DNA of 64,000 nucleotides from Paenibacillus xylanexedens. Its GTDB lineage: Bacteria > Bacillota > Bacilli > Paenibacillales > Paenibacillaceae. Of the stretch, positions 17,177 through 26,124 are shown piece after piece (the first letter of the stretch is position 1; each line of letters opens with the position of its first letter). Location of the stretch: contig NZ_VEBF01000001.1 of assembly GCF_007676705.1 (NCBI RefSeq), positions 1,550,001-1,614,000 of the forward strand, given 5' to 3'. Position numbers and translations under genes: made by a program. The notes under the pieces were generated by a model. It had not been told where the DNA came from. It saw nothing but the letters and a program-made list of their open reading frames with translations, and searched no databases.

Positions 17177-18049
17177 TTAGGCAACCATGGTGACCGTGTA
17201 TCCTCCTCCATACGACATCGAATTCGTGCCAGAAGTGGAGTACCCGTACATCATTGGCTGCATGGATGGAGACGGCAAAGCCTGCTGCAAAATCGTACCC
17301 GCCACAGCCATCGGATCATCAGTCCGATTCAGGCACAGATCAATAATTCGGGCTGTATCACCATTACGAAATGCCAGCAGATAGCTGCGCAGTTCCTCCC
17401 GATTGTTTGCCACTATGCCTTCATCATACTGCAATTCAGTATCCGATTGCTCCAACCTGTGCCTCACTTCGGCTATGGCAGAGCGGGCTCGACTTAACGC
17501 TGCTTTCACTGCGCCCTCTGTCGTATCCAACATTTCCGCAGTCTCTGCCGCCTTATAACCCATTAATTCACGTAATACATATATCGCTCGCTGCCACGGT
17601 GGTAGCTTATCTATAAGGAGTTGAACGGCAGATTCCAATTCCTCGAATTGCCTTTCTTCCTCTATTTCGTGCAGGAGTGGCTTCAAGCTGTCCAGTTTAT
17701 AGGCCATTCTTTCACGCTGGCGTAAGATATCGATCCAGCTGTTGCGCGCAATACGGATCAGATAAGCTTCCCAGTTTATATCTTTATTCATCCCGGAAGT
17801 TCCAATTACACTCGACGACAACACTTTGAGACAGGTCTCCTGAACCAGATCTTCCGTCTCTGGAACTGATTTCGTCAAAGATAAACAGTACGCATACAAC
17901 GAACCCATCAGGTCAGGTAACACGGCATGGATGCTTCGGTTCATTTGATTTTGTCCGGCGTTGCCACCGGATTCAATATTAGATTGATCTTTTTTACCAT
18001 CATCATGTGGTCTGTTGATTCTGCAATCCACGGACTTCACAAAGGCCAT
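17177..18049 (-). CDS. RNA polymerase sigma factor, sigma-70 family (ECF-like) with C-terminal extension
   Basis: A 290-residue protein. Sigma region 2 lies at about residues 45-115 (DLVQETCLKVL and AYLIRIARNSWIDILRQRER). Region 4 lies at about residues 140-195 (LPPWQRAIYVLRELMGYKAAE then EGAVKAALSRARSAI). After region 4 comes a short LRSYLLAFRNGDTARIIDLC segment, reminiscent of the start of the SnoaL-like domain of ECF41-type sigmas. A tail rich in Met, Ser, Gly and Tyr follows instead of the rest of that domain. GGGGGG precedes the ATG. No anti-sigma gene is adjacent; clpP follows 18 bases downstream. Promoter targets are unknown. Confidence 0.85.
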   Translation of the reverse strand: MAFVKSVDCRINRPHDDGKKDQSNIESGGNAGQNQMNRSIHAVLPDLMGSLYAYCLSLTKSVPETEDLVQETCLKVLSSSVIGTSGMNKDINWEAYLIRIARNSWIDILRQRERMAYKLDSLKPLLHEIEEERQFEELESAVQLLIDKLPPWQRAIYVLRELMGYKAAETAEMLDTTEGAVKAALSRARSAIAEVRHRLEQSDTELQYDEGIVANNREELRSYLLAFRNGDTARIIDLCLNRTDDPMAVAGTILQQALPSPSMQPMMYGYSTSGTNSMSYGGGYTVTMVA

Positions 18050-18167
18050 CTTGGGGGCCCCCCTTTGCTGGTTCCTGATTGATTTTGACTTACACTATGT
18101 AAACGAAGAACCCCTTGTAAAGGATACGCTCTTCTGAATTTATTTTTGTTACGCTCGTTAAGCTGAG

Positions 18168-18974
18168 TTACGCGTTCGCGTCCGGATATACGGTTCCAAG
18201 CGTTACCTTCATCCCGGTAAGGGCAATCGTAATGCCTTGATCCAGATTATAATTCTGCCGTACATCGACGTCATGAGACATATGTGTAAAATAGGTATGA
18301 CCTGGCTTCAGTTCCCACAGCAGATCCTGCGCCTCGCGCATATCGTATACGGAACGTGTCGAGAATTCCGCAAGCTCATGCACAAAGCTCGTTCCGAGCA
18401 CCAGCAGATCCAGTCCGTGCAACGGCTCTTTCTCGGTTGCTTTCAGGTCAATGGCATCTGAACAGTACGCCCAGCTATACCCTTCCCGTTCGAGTCGATA
18501 CGCATAGGAATAACCGTTTTTACCGTGGCAGACCTTCCATGAATGCACCTTCCATCCTCCAAGCTGAATATCATCATCCGTTTCCAGAAAGTCCATATGA
18601 CGCCCCAACCAGGGAAACTGTCCCTGAATCGTAACAATTACTTCACGTGGCGCATATAAACGCCCCTTCACACCCAGCCAGCGACACGCATCCGCCCATT
18701 CCGGCAATCCTCCAATATGGTCAAAATGCGCATGAGTGACAAGTAGCGTATGCACCATACGCAACCCCTGATCCTCCATCTGTGATCTCCAGTCTGGTCC
18801 GCAGTCAATCATGAACTGTTCGTTAGCACCATCACCATCACCGTCAATCAGAACAGAAGAGCGTTTCCGTCTATTCTCTCCTGTAAACCTCGCCTCTGTA
18901 CATACGTCGCAATTACAATACACACGTGGAACGCCCATCGCATCGCCAGTGCCCAGAAATGTTAGCTGATTCAA
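18168..18974 (-). CDS. MBL-fold metallohydrolase (PhnP-like phosphodiesterase family)
   Basis: A metallo-beta-lactamase-fold hydrolase of about 268 residues. The metal ligand motif THAHFDHIGG is present, with a later THMSHDVD and YCSDAID. N-terminal cysteines in YCNCDVC resemble the zinc-binding knuckle of PhnP-type enzymes that hydrolyse cyclic phosphates. I chose a TTG start at 18974 because GGGGGA lies seven bases before it and the protein then opens with LTFLGTGDAMGVP, as in relatives. The upstream in-frame ATG at 19100 would translate through a terminator. It has its own promoter at 19006-19034. The physiological substrate is unknown. Confidence 0.85.
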   Translation of the reverse strand: MNQLTFLGTGDAMGVPRVYCNCDVCTEARFTGENRRKRSSVLIDGDGDGANEQFMIDCGPDWRSQMEDQGLRMVHTLLVTHAHFDHIGGLPEWADACRWLGVKGRLYAPREVIVTIQGQFPWLGRHMDFLETDDDIQLGGWKVHSWKVCHGKNGYSYAYRLEREGYSWAYCSDAIDLKATEKEPLHGLDLLVLGTSFVHELAEFSTRSVYDMREAQDLLWELKPGHTYFTHMSHDVDVRQNYNLDQGITIALTGMKVTLGTVYPDANA

Positions 18975-19005
18975 TCCGCATTCCCCCTGAATTAATGATA
19001 TGTAA

Positions 19006-19034
19006 ATTGTAATCGCCCACCCCTGTTTTTGCAA
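19006..19034 (-). promoter_or_regulatory. Sigma-A promoter of the MBL hydrolase gene
   Basis: On the minus strand TTGCAA and TACAAT are separated by exactly 17 bases, 32 bases upstream of the TTG start. It begins immediately after the terminator at 19033-19082. Confidence 0.75.
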
Positions 19035-19255
19035 AAAAAAAGACCATCCCGCTGCAGTTCTACACTGCAATTCGGGACAGTCTGTCGTCTGACCGTTCAC
19101 CGTCAGACTTCATCTCTATGCTTCGCTCCATAGGAGCTTACGTTCATCCACATCTGAGCGCCCCTTTATACCTGGGTCGCCCGTATGAAGATCAGGCTTT
19201 ACCTTTTGCCAGGCCATGACCAATTGATTCAAGTCACATTAACCCAGCGCTGGAA
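19033..19255 (-). ncRNA. Candidate structured RNA or long 3' UTR ending in a strong terminator
   Basis: No gene fits this 220-base minus-strand stretch. It contains stacked hairpins: GCTCC-TAT-GGAGC, GTCTGAC paired with GTCAGAC, and finally a terminator whose 10-bp stem (19073-19082 with 19042-19051, two G-U pairs) is followed by nine U residues. A fourth hairpin, GCGCTGG/CCAGCGC, spans the stop codon of the upstream gene. I do not recognise a known RNA family. It may be an independent small RNA or only the 3' UTR of the 148-residue protein gene. Confidence 0.4.
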
Positions 19256-19702
19256 TTACACCAGCGCCCGCAGCTTCAACGTCAGTTCCTGACCCGCAGG
19301 TACATCCTTCGAATCCGTAATGACCCAGTTCGACGCAAGCCGCTTCGCCAGCACCTCTGCCTGTTCCTGTTTCAATTGTAATCCGGTTACTACACCTTCA
19401 CCTACCGTGAAGTCTTTCTCCGGCTGTACCTTAAAGGCCTTTTCCAACCAGATTCCGAGTCCACCACGCGTATTAAAGGTAATCCGGTACCCATCTTTTA
19501 CTGCTGCCTCCAGATTCTCACCATGCTCGTCCGCATACGAGAAAAATTCGTTATATCGGTATTCCTCTTCAGACACGGCGTCAAAAGCGGAAACATCTTT
19601 GGCTTGAATGGCTTTCAATAGTTCTTCCTCAGGCATCCCCTTACCGCGGGCCTGCTCCAGTCGAATTGCTGTACTTTGGGATAATTTGATCTCTGAACTC
19701 AT
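19256..19702 (-). CDS. Conserved hypothetical protein, 148 residues
   Basis: I do not recognise this protein. It is acidic and soluble, with no signal peptide or membrane segment. An N-terminal helical part (about residues 1-70) is followed by a beta-rich C-terminal half containing GYRITFNTRGGLGIWLEK and VTGLQLKQEQAEVLAKRL. I chose the ATG at 19702 because AGGAAGG lies about eight bases upstream; an in-frame codon at 19723 has no such site. The stop codon lies in the loop of a seven-base-pair hairpin. It is on the same strand as the sulfate transporter but separated from it by a terminator, so it is probably transcribed alone. Confidence 0.75.
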   Translation of the reverse strand: MSSEIKLSQSTAIRLEQARGKGMPEEELLKAIQAKDVSAFDAVSEEEYRYNEFFSYADEHGENLEAAVKDGYRITFNTRGGLGIWLEKAFKVQPEKDFTVGEGVVTGLQLKQEQAEVLAKRLASNWVITDSKDVPAGQELTLKLRALV

Positions 19703-19772
19703 CCAACTCACACCTTCCTGCACTATGTAACAATCATGATTCAGTATACCTCTATTATAACCTTTTGGCAGT

Positions 19773-19810
19773 AAAAAACCTCCATCTCTACTTCCATTGA
19801 AATGAAGGTT
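19773..19810 (-). terminator. Terminator of the sulfate transport operon
   Basis: On the minus strand AACCUUCAU pairs with AUGGAGGUU and is followed by six U residues. It lies 45 bases after the sbp stop. Confidence 0.8.
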
Positions 19811-19855
19811 TAGTATCCATATGCTCAGTTACCTATTCGATTGCATCAGCAATAC

Positions 19856-20920
19856 TCATATTCCCGCGAGCACCTGATACCACACGCCGCGCTTGGAGTA
19901 CAACGTACTGCGAACCTCGTCCCATCCCCCTAGATAATTGATATCAAATAGTCCTTCTGGCGTTGGGAATGTGGACTCCGTCTGTGCAAATACATCCGGA
20001 TCTACTGAACGAAAACCATGTTTCGCAAAAATGTGCTGTGCTTCCAGTGTACGCAGATATGCGACAAAAGCTTCTGCCAGTTCACGATTTCCATGTTTGT
20101 CGGCATATTTATTCACCACGACTGCCGGGTTCTCAATCAGGATCGTATTCTTCGGAACGACGATATCATAATCTACACCTTTGGCGATCCGGGCAAGCAA
20201 TTCATTTTCGTACGTGACGATTACATCACCGACTCCATACTCGAATGCCGCCATGGAAGAACGACCACTCTTGTCCAATGATTCCACGTTGCGATGTACC
20301 TGTTCGAGAAAAACCTTGGCTGCGGCAGGATCTTTCTTACCCTCTTGCTCCTCCGACAGTTTCAATCCGGCACCATAAATGGCATTGATATCCCATTGTG
20401 CGCCCCCGGATGTCTTTGGATTAGGGTAGAGTACCTTCACTCCCGGCTTGGTTAAGTCCTGAAAATCACGAATACCCAGCGGGTTGCCTGCTCTTGTGCC
20501 CAGAACAACAATTGAACGGGTGATCATGCCCTCATTAGGGGTCTGTTTCCAATCGGAGCTAACCAGATCAGCCTTGACCAGCTTGTCGATATCGCTCTCC
20601 ATCGCGAGCAGGGCTACATCAGCCTCGAATCCACCAACGATGGCTCTTGCCTGTGTACCCGAAGCTTCATACGATTCCTGGAAGTTAATCGTCTGTCCAG
20701 TCTTCGCTTTCCACTCCTCCTGGAATTTGGGTAGCAACTCGCCTACAGCGTCTTTGGCTACACTATAAGCACCGATCACCAGTGTATTGGATGAATCGTT
20801 ACCAGAGAGCTCGTTCTGTTCGCTTGACTCCTCCTGCTTGCTGCATCCAGCGGTCATGCAGACGAGCAGAAGCATGAGGGCAACGTATAAAAGTATGACT
20901 TTCTTCTTCCTCGTCTGCAT
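19856..20920 (-). CDS. sbp: Sulfate ABC transporter substrate-binding lipoprotein
   Basis: Binds sulfate (or thiosulfate) outside the membrane for CysTWA. The 354-residue protein has a lipoprotein signal peptide ending in MTAGC and a Ser/Glu/Asn-rich linker. The type II binding fold has SYEASGTQARAIVGGFEADV near residue 80 and YPNPKTSGGAQWDINAIYG near residue 170, both typical of the sulfate-binding family. It is the last gene of cysT-cysW-cysA-sbp, 24 bases after cysA. Molybdate-binding proteins are related but lack these segments. Confidence 0.92.
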   Translation of the reverse strand: MQTRKKKVILLYVALMLLLVCMTAGCSKQEESSEQNELSGNDSSNTLVIGAYSVAKDAVGELLPKFQEEWKAKTGQTINFQESYEASGTQARAIVGGFEADVALLAMESDIDKLVKADLVSSDWKQTPNEGMITRSIVVLGTRAGNPLGIRDFQDLTKPGVKVLYPNPKTSGGAQWDINAIYGAGLKLSEEQEGKKDPAAAKVFLEQVHRNVESLDKSGRSSMAAFEYGVGDVIVTYENELLARIAKGVDYDIVVPKNTILIENPAVVVNKYADKHGNRELAEAFVAYLRTLEAQHIFAKHGFRSVDPDVFAQTESTFPTPEGLFDINYLGGWDEVRSTLYSKRGVWYQVLAGI

Positions 20921-20944
20921 GGGCAGCCCCTTTCTTTCACTCGT

Positions 20945-22009
20945 CTATATCATTACCGGCATCGGATCTTCCTTCAGTCGGTTCTCAACGACCCAACTGT
21001 TGGAATCATTGAACAGATAGGCACGATGCACAAGGACCCGAATTGATTGGCCGATCTCCAGTGTCGTCTTCTCCAAGGAACGATACGTAATTAACTTGTG
21101 ACCCTGCACTTCCACCTCTACCATCCACTCACTTCCGCGGAAATGAAGATGTTTGACTGTACCTTTTTCCGTTGCAGACAGCATGGTGAACTCGTTTTTC
21201 AAACCGATCTCAATATACTCCGGTCGGATCAGCGCTCGTGTACCTTCACCATCAACCGCATGTTCAAACCCTTTCAGCTGTGAAGCATCCTCCACAACCG
21301 TTGACTCCCCAATAAATGTAGCGACAAAAGGGGTCTGAGGGTTTTTGTATATATCCCAAGGTGTGCCCTTCTGTTCGAGACGCCCCTGACTGATGATCAT
21401 GATTTCGTCCGCCACTTCAATCGCTTCATCCTGGTCATGCGTTACAAATATCGAAGTAATCCCTACACGCTCGATTAGCTCCCGCAACCATGAACGCAGT
21501 TCCTGACGGATCTTGGCATCAATGGCTGCGAACGGTTCATCCAGCAATAACAGCTGCGGCTCAGGAGCAAGTGCTCTGGCAAAAGCCACACGCTGACGCT
21601 GCCCACCAGACAGCTGATGCGGATAGCGCTGTTCGAAACCTTTTAACCCAGTCAATTCAACCAGTTCCATAACCCGATCACGGATCTGGGCTTTTGGCGT
21701 CTTCTTGACCTTGAGTCCAAAGGCGATATTCTCAAATACCGTCATATGTTTGAACAAGGCATAGTTCTGGAATACAAATCCGATGCCCCGCTCCTGTGGA
21801 GGCAGATGGTTCACGACTTTTCCGTGAAAGCGAATCTCCCCGGAACCCGGATTCTCAAGACCCGCAAGCATTCGCAGAATGGACGTTTTCCCGCCTCCGC
21901 TGGGTCCAAGCAGACCGATCAGATGGCCTTTGGCAATATCGAACGAGACATCTTTTACCGCATGAAAATCACCGAAATGTTTGTTCAAGTCACGGACTTC
22001 TACATGCAT
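20945..22009 (-). CDS. cysA: Sulfate/thiosulfate ABC transporter ATP-binding protein
   Basis: The 354-residue ATPase powers sulfate import. Walker A is GPSGGGKTSILRM, the signature is LSGGQRQRVAFARAL, Walker B is LLLLDEPFAAID and the switch region is FVTHDQDEAIEVAD. A C-terminal TOBE-like regulatory domain occupies about residues 235-350. GGAAG precedes the ATG, which comes one base after the cysW stop. The CysA-specific loop KTPKAQIRDRVMELVELTGL supports sulfate over other anion importers. Confidence 0.93.
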   Translation of the reverse strand: MHVEVRDLNKHFGDFHAVKDVSFDIAKGHLIGLLGPSGGGKTSILRMLAGLENPGSGEIRFHGKVVNHLPPQERGIGFVFQNYALFKHMTVFENIAFGLKVKKTPKAQIRDRVMELVELTGLKGFEQRYPHQLSGGQRQRVAFARALAPEPQLLLLDEPFAAIDAKIRQELRSWLRELIERVGITSIFVTHDQDEAIEVADEIMIISQGRLEQKGTPWDIYKNPQTPFVATFIGESTVVEDASQLKGFEHAVDGEGTRALIRPEYIEIGLKNEFTMLSATEKGTVKHLHFRGSEWMVEVEVQGHKLITYRSLEKTTLEIGQSIRVLVHRAYLFNDSNSWVVENRLKEDPMPVMI

Positions 22010-22010
22010 A

Positions 22011-22808
22011 TCAATGCACTTCCTTTCGCTTCTTGGCCCATTCCATCATGAGCAGCAGCCCGACGGAGAAGGTGACCAGCACCAATGCCACACCATTTGC
22101 GGCTGCTACATTAAAATTCTCTACATCCTGATACACCAGCGTTGTTGCTGTCTGCGTTTTGTTCATGATATTACCGGATACAACCAGCACTGCACCGAAT
22201 TCCCCGAGTGAACGCGCAACCGTCAAGACAAGACCGTACACCACCGCCCAGCGGATCGAAGGCCAGGTCACACTCCAGAACGTTCTCCAACCGTAGGCGC
22301 CCAATGTAGATGCGGCCTCCTCTTGCTGAGAACCAAGTTCCTGCAGGACAGGCATGACCTCTCTGACCATCAGTGGAAAGGTAACAAATAACGTTGCGAT
22401 CACCATACCCGGGAAGGCATAGACCACATTGAATCCAATCCCTTCAAAAAAAGCGCCCATAATGCTGTTAGGTCCCAGCATCAAAACAATCATCAAGCCG
22501 CCAATGACAGGAGATACGGCATAAGGCAGGTCTACGATACTGTTCAGCAGCCCCTTTACCCGTTCACTCAGCCACCCGGCACGAACCAGATACAGGGCCA
22601 TCATGATGCCAAACAATGTATTTAAAAGGGTGACCACCAGGACCACCAGTCCGGTCATCATCAAGGCATGTAGCGCCTCAGGACGCATCAGCCCTTTCAG
22701 GAATCCACCTGCTCCATCTTCAAATGCGCCAATAAAAATGCGTCCGAGCGGGATGATCAGCAGGACAATAAATACCGCAAACGTCAGTCCGATTAATAGT
22801 CTTCTCAT
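22011..22808 (-). CDS. cysW: Sulfate ABC transporter permease CysW
   Basis: One of two membrane subunits of the sulfate importer: 265 residues, six hydrophobic segments. The binding-protein-dependent transport motif, EEAASTLGAYGWRTFWSVTWPSI (given by its ends), contacts CysA. Near it are RSLGEFGAVLVVSGNI and VYQDVENFN, both typical of CysW. The start overlaps the cysT stop by four bases (ATGA), so both permeases are made in equal amounts. Confidence 0.93.
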   Translation of the reverse strand: MRRLLIGLTFAVFIVLLIIPLGRIFIGAFEDGAGGFLKGLMRPEALHALMMTGLVVLVVTLLNTLFGIMMALYLVRAGWLSERVKGLLNSIVDLPYAVSPVIGGLMIVLMLGPNSIMGAFFEGIGFNVVYAFPGMVIATLFVTFPLMVREVMPVLQELGSQQEEAASTLGAYGWRTFWSVTWPSIRWAVVYGLVLTVARSLGEFGAVLVVSGNIMNKTQTATTLVYQDVENFNVAAANGVALVLVTFSVGLLLMMEWAKKRKEVH

Positions 22809-23620
22809 CGTCTTCTCCCCCGCATCTGCACCAGATTGATCAGCCAGAGGATCAGGAAGGAGAGCGTCAGAAGTATTACGGATACAGCAGCCGCTCCTGT
22901 TGGATTATCACTTTCAATCTCCCCGTAGATAAATACGGAAGCGGTCAGTGTTCTTCCCGGGATGTTACCAGCCACCAGCACGACAGCCCCGAATTCAGCG
23001 AGTCCTCTGGAGAAAGCCAACATCCCACCGCTGATCATGCCAGGAGCCATAGACGGCAGAATCACCTGCATGAACGTGCGAGCCTTGGATGCCCCCATCG
23101 TGTACGAGGCCTCTTCCTCGGAAGGATCAATTTCTTCAAGCAATGGCTGCACCGCACGAATCACAAACGGAAACGTGACAAAGGTCATCGCGATAACGAT
23201 TGCGGGCTGATGAAACACAATCTCGAATCCCATTGACTCTGCCAACTTACCGATGGCACTGACCGGACCCAAAAGCAGCATAATCATTAAGCCGCCCACC
23301 GCTGTTGGCAGTGCAAACGGAAGGTCGACCAGACTGTTGAGAAACGATCTGCCGACAAAACGATACCGCGTCAGCACCCAGGCGATCATCGTGCCCAGCA
23401 CCACATTAATCAACGTGGCTATCACGGCCAGCCGAATGGTCAGCAGGACGGCTTTCCACGCGATCGGGTCCATAATGCTCTGAACAAAGTTGCTCCATCC
23501 TTCGGAGAAGGAATTGACGTACACACCGATGATTGGAAGTACAATAAGTACGATAAAATATAACAATACGGTACTGCGAAATCCCCAAGTCCATCCCTTA
23601 TGACGAAGAACGGTATTCAT
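22805..23620 (-). CDS. cysT: Sulfate ABC transporter permease CysT
   Basis: The 271-residue partner of CysW, with six hydrophobic segments. It has the ATPase-contact motif EEASYTMGASKARTFMQVILP, and the CysT-typical SRGLAEFGAVVLVAGNIPGRT and VFIYGEIESDN. GGGAGG precedes the ATG. It is the first gene of the operon. I found no S-box, T-box or other recognisable riboswitch in the roughly 230 bases upstream, which are AT-rich and contain a TATAAT-like element. Confidence 0.93.
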   Translation of the reverse strand: MNTVLRHKGWTWGFRSTVLLYFIVLIVLPIIGVYVNSFSEGWSNFVQSIMDPIAWKAVLLTIRLAVIATLINVVLGTMIAWVLTRYRFVGRSFLNSLVDLPFALPTAVGGLMIMLLLGPVSAIGKLAESMGFEIVFHQPAIVIAMTFVTFPFVIRAVQPLLEEIDPSEEEASYTMGASKARTFMQVILPSMAPGMISGGMLAFSRGLAEFGAVVLVAGNIPGRTLTASVFIYGEIESDNPTGAAAVSVILLTLSFLILWLINLVQMRGRRR

Positions 23621-23848
23621 TGCTGCGTTCCCTCCCAGCCTCCGGCTATAATTCCGGTCGGCAGTCTCCCTGCTTCAATACGACATTTTTCCTAAGTTGG
23701 ATTATATTACTTTAATATTATTCCCATTAGTCTACTTGGTTTTGCTTTTCTGATACTTTACCAGTTTGCAGTGCTAATCGTCAATGCTTTTATTGAATAT
23801 AATTGGGACACATATGAGATCGATTAATAAAAATCGCACCTGCACACT

Positions 23849-24014
23849 GCGAGGCCAGAACAACCTTCCGATCACTGTTATCCCCAGATTTCTTTGATCC
23901 CCTTTTCTAAGGGGAAATCCGGTGATAAAGGCGAAGCTTATGCTTCCGAAGCAGCTTTCTTACAGAAAGCTTTTAGCTTCCGCTTCTTCAGGTTATTTCT
24001 GTCCTCTCCGTTAT
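23849..24014 (-). repeat. Dispersed intergenic element R1, copy C
   Basis: A minus-strand copy with AACGGAGAGGACAGAA at the 5' end, the AAAGCTTTCT/AGAAAGCTG hairpin, CACCGGATTTCCCC, and CTGGGGATAACAGTGATCGG. The terminal TTTACACG repeats have decayed, which suggests an old copy. It occupies most of the 500-base gap between cysT and yjbQ; the rest (23621-23848) is AT-rich and should hold the cys promoter. Confidence 0.78.
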
Positions 24015-24116
24015 GATGCGATTTGCTTTTTTCACCTTGCATATGTGGTTTGTTTGGTATGTAGTGGTTAAGGTACAATCGAGGGTAAGAAATGAGATGA
24101 TAAGGAGCGATCTAAC

Positions 24117-24518
24117 ATGTTATATACGAAGAATATATCCACTTCCACACGAGATGAAATGAAAGATATCACACGGGACGTGAAGCAGGTTGTCCAGAGT
24201 AGCGGGGTGCAGAATGGGACGGTGCTCATCTATTGTCCTCATACGACAGCAGGTATTGCCATCAACGAAAATGCAGACCCGGATGTAAAACACGATGTAT
24301 TGTTGCGTTTGGACGAAGTGTACCCTTGGGAGCACCCGGAGTATCGACACGCCGAAGGCAATACAGCCTCTCACCTCAAATCGATCACAACGGGGCCATC
24401 CCAGACGGTGATTATTCATGAGGGCAGGCTGCTGCTTGGCCGATGGCAAGGCATTTACTTTTGTGAATTCGATGGACCACGTGAGCGGGAGTACTTCCTC
24501 AAAATCATGGAAGGCTAG
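24117..24518 (+). CDS. yjbQ: YjbQ family protein (UPF0047)
   Basis: A small 133-residue enzyme-like protein of the widespread YjbQ/UPF0047 family, reported to have weak thiamine-phosphate synthase activity in some members; the true role is unsettled. The family signature is complete: YCPHTTAGIAINENADPDV near residue 45, HAEGNTASHLKS near residue 80 and LLLGRWQGIYFCEFDGPR near the C-terminus. AAGGAG lies nine bases before the ATG. It stands alone between repeat R1-C and a convergent TetR gene. Confidence 0.93.
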   Translation: MLYTKNISTSTRDEMKDITRDVKQVVQSSGVQNGTVLIYCPHTTAGIAINENADPDVKHDVLLRLDEVYPWEHPEYRHAEGNTASHLKSITTGPSQTVIIHEGRLLLGRWQGIYFCEFDGPREREYFLKIMEG

Positions 24519-24562
24519 AGTCAGCCCAACTGGCCTAACTGCTGCTCATATATTTTGCAAAC

Positions 24563-24603
24563 ACAAAAAGGCGGTCCACCCTCATATCGGGTCGGAGCCG
24601 CCT
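24563..24603 (-). terminator. Terminator between yjbQ and the TetR gene
   Basis: A GC-rich stem with outer pairs AGGCGG/CCGCCT (24569-24574 with 24598-24603) is followed on the minus strand by TTTTTGTGTTT. It ends the TetR transcript and may also stop yjbQ. Confidence 0.75.
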
Positions 24604-24707
24604 GACTTGGTCTTTGGCATATAATGACTTTCGCGAGACAACGTTATAAAGAATTAAAGTTATGACAAATCACCGCCCTGAAGTGTAGGGGTGCAACAAT
24701 AGCGCCA

Positions 24708-25310
24708 TTATTGGACGCCAGGCTGCTGACCCAGATTGCGGCACAGCACTTTGACATGAGATAGCGCAGACGATTCAATCTCCACAAACGTTAAACGGTC
24801 CTGAATGTAATAAGAAATGAATCCGTGCATAGCCAAAAATAGCGTACGCGGTACCCTTTGAATATCCTCTTCCGTACAGTTCTCTTCATTCATGTACTGC
24901 CTTATAATCGATGCAAACAATTCGAAACAACGTCCCTGTTCGGTACGACAATAAGACAACAGTTCTTCGTCCCTAATCATAAACATAATTTCGTATTGAT
25001 ATGGATTCTCCAGACCAAAGCGAATAAACTCCATCATAATGTGCTCTACCTTGCTCACATCATCACGAACCGGCCTGACCATGGCTTGCAGCAGCAAATG
25101 CCCCAGATGATTGAAATCTTCAACCACGATGGCATAGAACAGCTCTGCCTTTTCCTTAAAGTGATAATACAGCGACCCATGACTATAGCCCAGATGCTGG
25201 CCGATGCTTCGCATCGAAATGGCGCGGTATCCTTTGGTAATAAAAAGGTGCCTCGCCGCCTCCAGTATCCGCTCCCTCGACAACTCCTGTTCGACTGCTC
25301 TTCTAGCCAT
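24708..25310 (-). CDS. TetR/AcrR family transcriptional regulator
   Basis: A 200-residue repressor-type protein. The TetR helix-turn-helix lies at about residues 12-58 (RILEAARHLFITKGYRAISM then HLGYSHGSLYYHFKEKAELF), followed by an all-helical ligand domain with no recognisable specificity. GGGG lies before the ATG. The gene starts six bases after the yigZ stop, so it is probably transcribed with yigZ. No adjacent efflux pump or enzyme gene points to a target. Confidence 0.9.
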   Translation of the reverse strand: MARRAVEQELSRERILEAARHLFITKGYRAISMRSIGQHLGYSHGSLYYHFKEKAELFYAIVVEDFNHLGHLLLQAMVRPVRDDVSKVEHIMMEFIRFGLENPYQYEIMFMIRDEELLSYCRTEQGRCFELFASIIRQYMNEENCTEEDIQRVPRTLFLAMHGFISYYIQDRLTFVEIESSALSHVKVLCRNLGQQPGVQ

Positions 25311-25315
25311 ATATT

Positions 25316-25948
25316 TTATTCCCCTTCAATAAAATAAAGCCGCTGTCCCTCCGTGATCCGGGATTGCCCTTGCGTCAAATCCGTGATCCAGGCTACAAAA
25401 GCCTCGGTTTCACTATCCGGCGGAAGACAAGTCAACGTAACCTTATCGGTGAATCCAGTTTCACCTGTACGGACTTCCCGGCTTCTTAACTCATTTTCCA
25501 CTTTACCCAGCCACGTATAATCCAGTTCAACAAATACTTCACGATGCAGGACGTTGGTAATGGCTTCTCCGGCTTCAATGGCTGCTACAGCCCCGTCCGT
25601 ATAAGCGCGAATTAACCCACCGGCTCCAAGCATAATTCCCCCGAAGTATCGCGTAACCACAATCGCCACATTTTTTAATTTCTGATTTTTGATCACTTCA
25701 AGAATGGGTTTCCCTGCTGTTCCGCTTGGTTCCCCGTCATCGGATTGCTTCTGGATCTCATCCCGCTCCCCAATCATGTACGCAGAGCAGTTGTGAGTCG
25801 CATTCCAATGTTTTTTCTTGATCTCATCGATAAAGGCAACGGCCTCTTCCTCTGTCGTGACCGGCATAATATGACCGATAAATCGCGACTTCTTGATTAC
25901 AATTTCCAGATTGCCCGGTCCTCGAACCGTGCGATAACGTTCAATCAT
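25316..25948 (-). CDS. yvyE: YigZ/YvyE family protein (IMPACT N-terminal domain)
   Basis: A protein of about 210 residues. The IMPACT domain (about residues 1-120) has IKKSRFIGHI, HNCSAYMIG, QKQSDDGEPSGTAGKP and VVTRYFGGIMLGAGGL. A C-terminal DUF1949-type ferredoxin-like domain contains LDYTWLGKVENELR. The family is linked to translation and amino-acid control, but its biochemical role is unclear. The ATG at 25948 gives the usual family N-terminus; an ATG at 25984 would add 12 residues, and neither has a strong ribosome binding site. The TetR gene follows directly. Confidence 0.88.
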   Translation of the reverse strand: MIERYRTVRGPGNLEIVIKKSRFIGHIMPVTTEEEAVAFIDEIKKKHWNATHNCSAYMIGERDEIQKQSDDGEPSGTAGKPILEVIKNQKLKNVAIVVTRYFGGIMLGAGGLIRAYTDGAVAAIEAGEAITNVLHREVFVELDYTWLGKVENELRSREVRTGETGFTDKVTLTCLPPDSETEAFVAWITDLTQGQSRITEGQRLYFIEGE

Positions 25949-26124
25949 TGCAAATCCAACTTTCTGATCTTTTCCTGAGTCCATTTTACAAGAAAGCAGT
26001 TCCCCGCGCGAACGCGGACGAACTGCCCTGGTTATCTACATCCGGGAACCCTGCATCTTACACGAGCAGTAATTCCCCGATAGATTTACATTACCTTATT
26101 TAACGATATGAGCAGACCGATGAA

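Noticed and set aside
23621-23848. An S-box or other sulfur riboswitch upstream of the sulfate operon
   Set aside because: No conserved core of the SAM riboswitch is visible.
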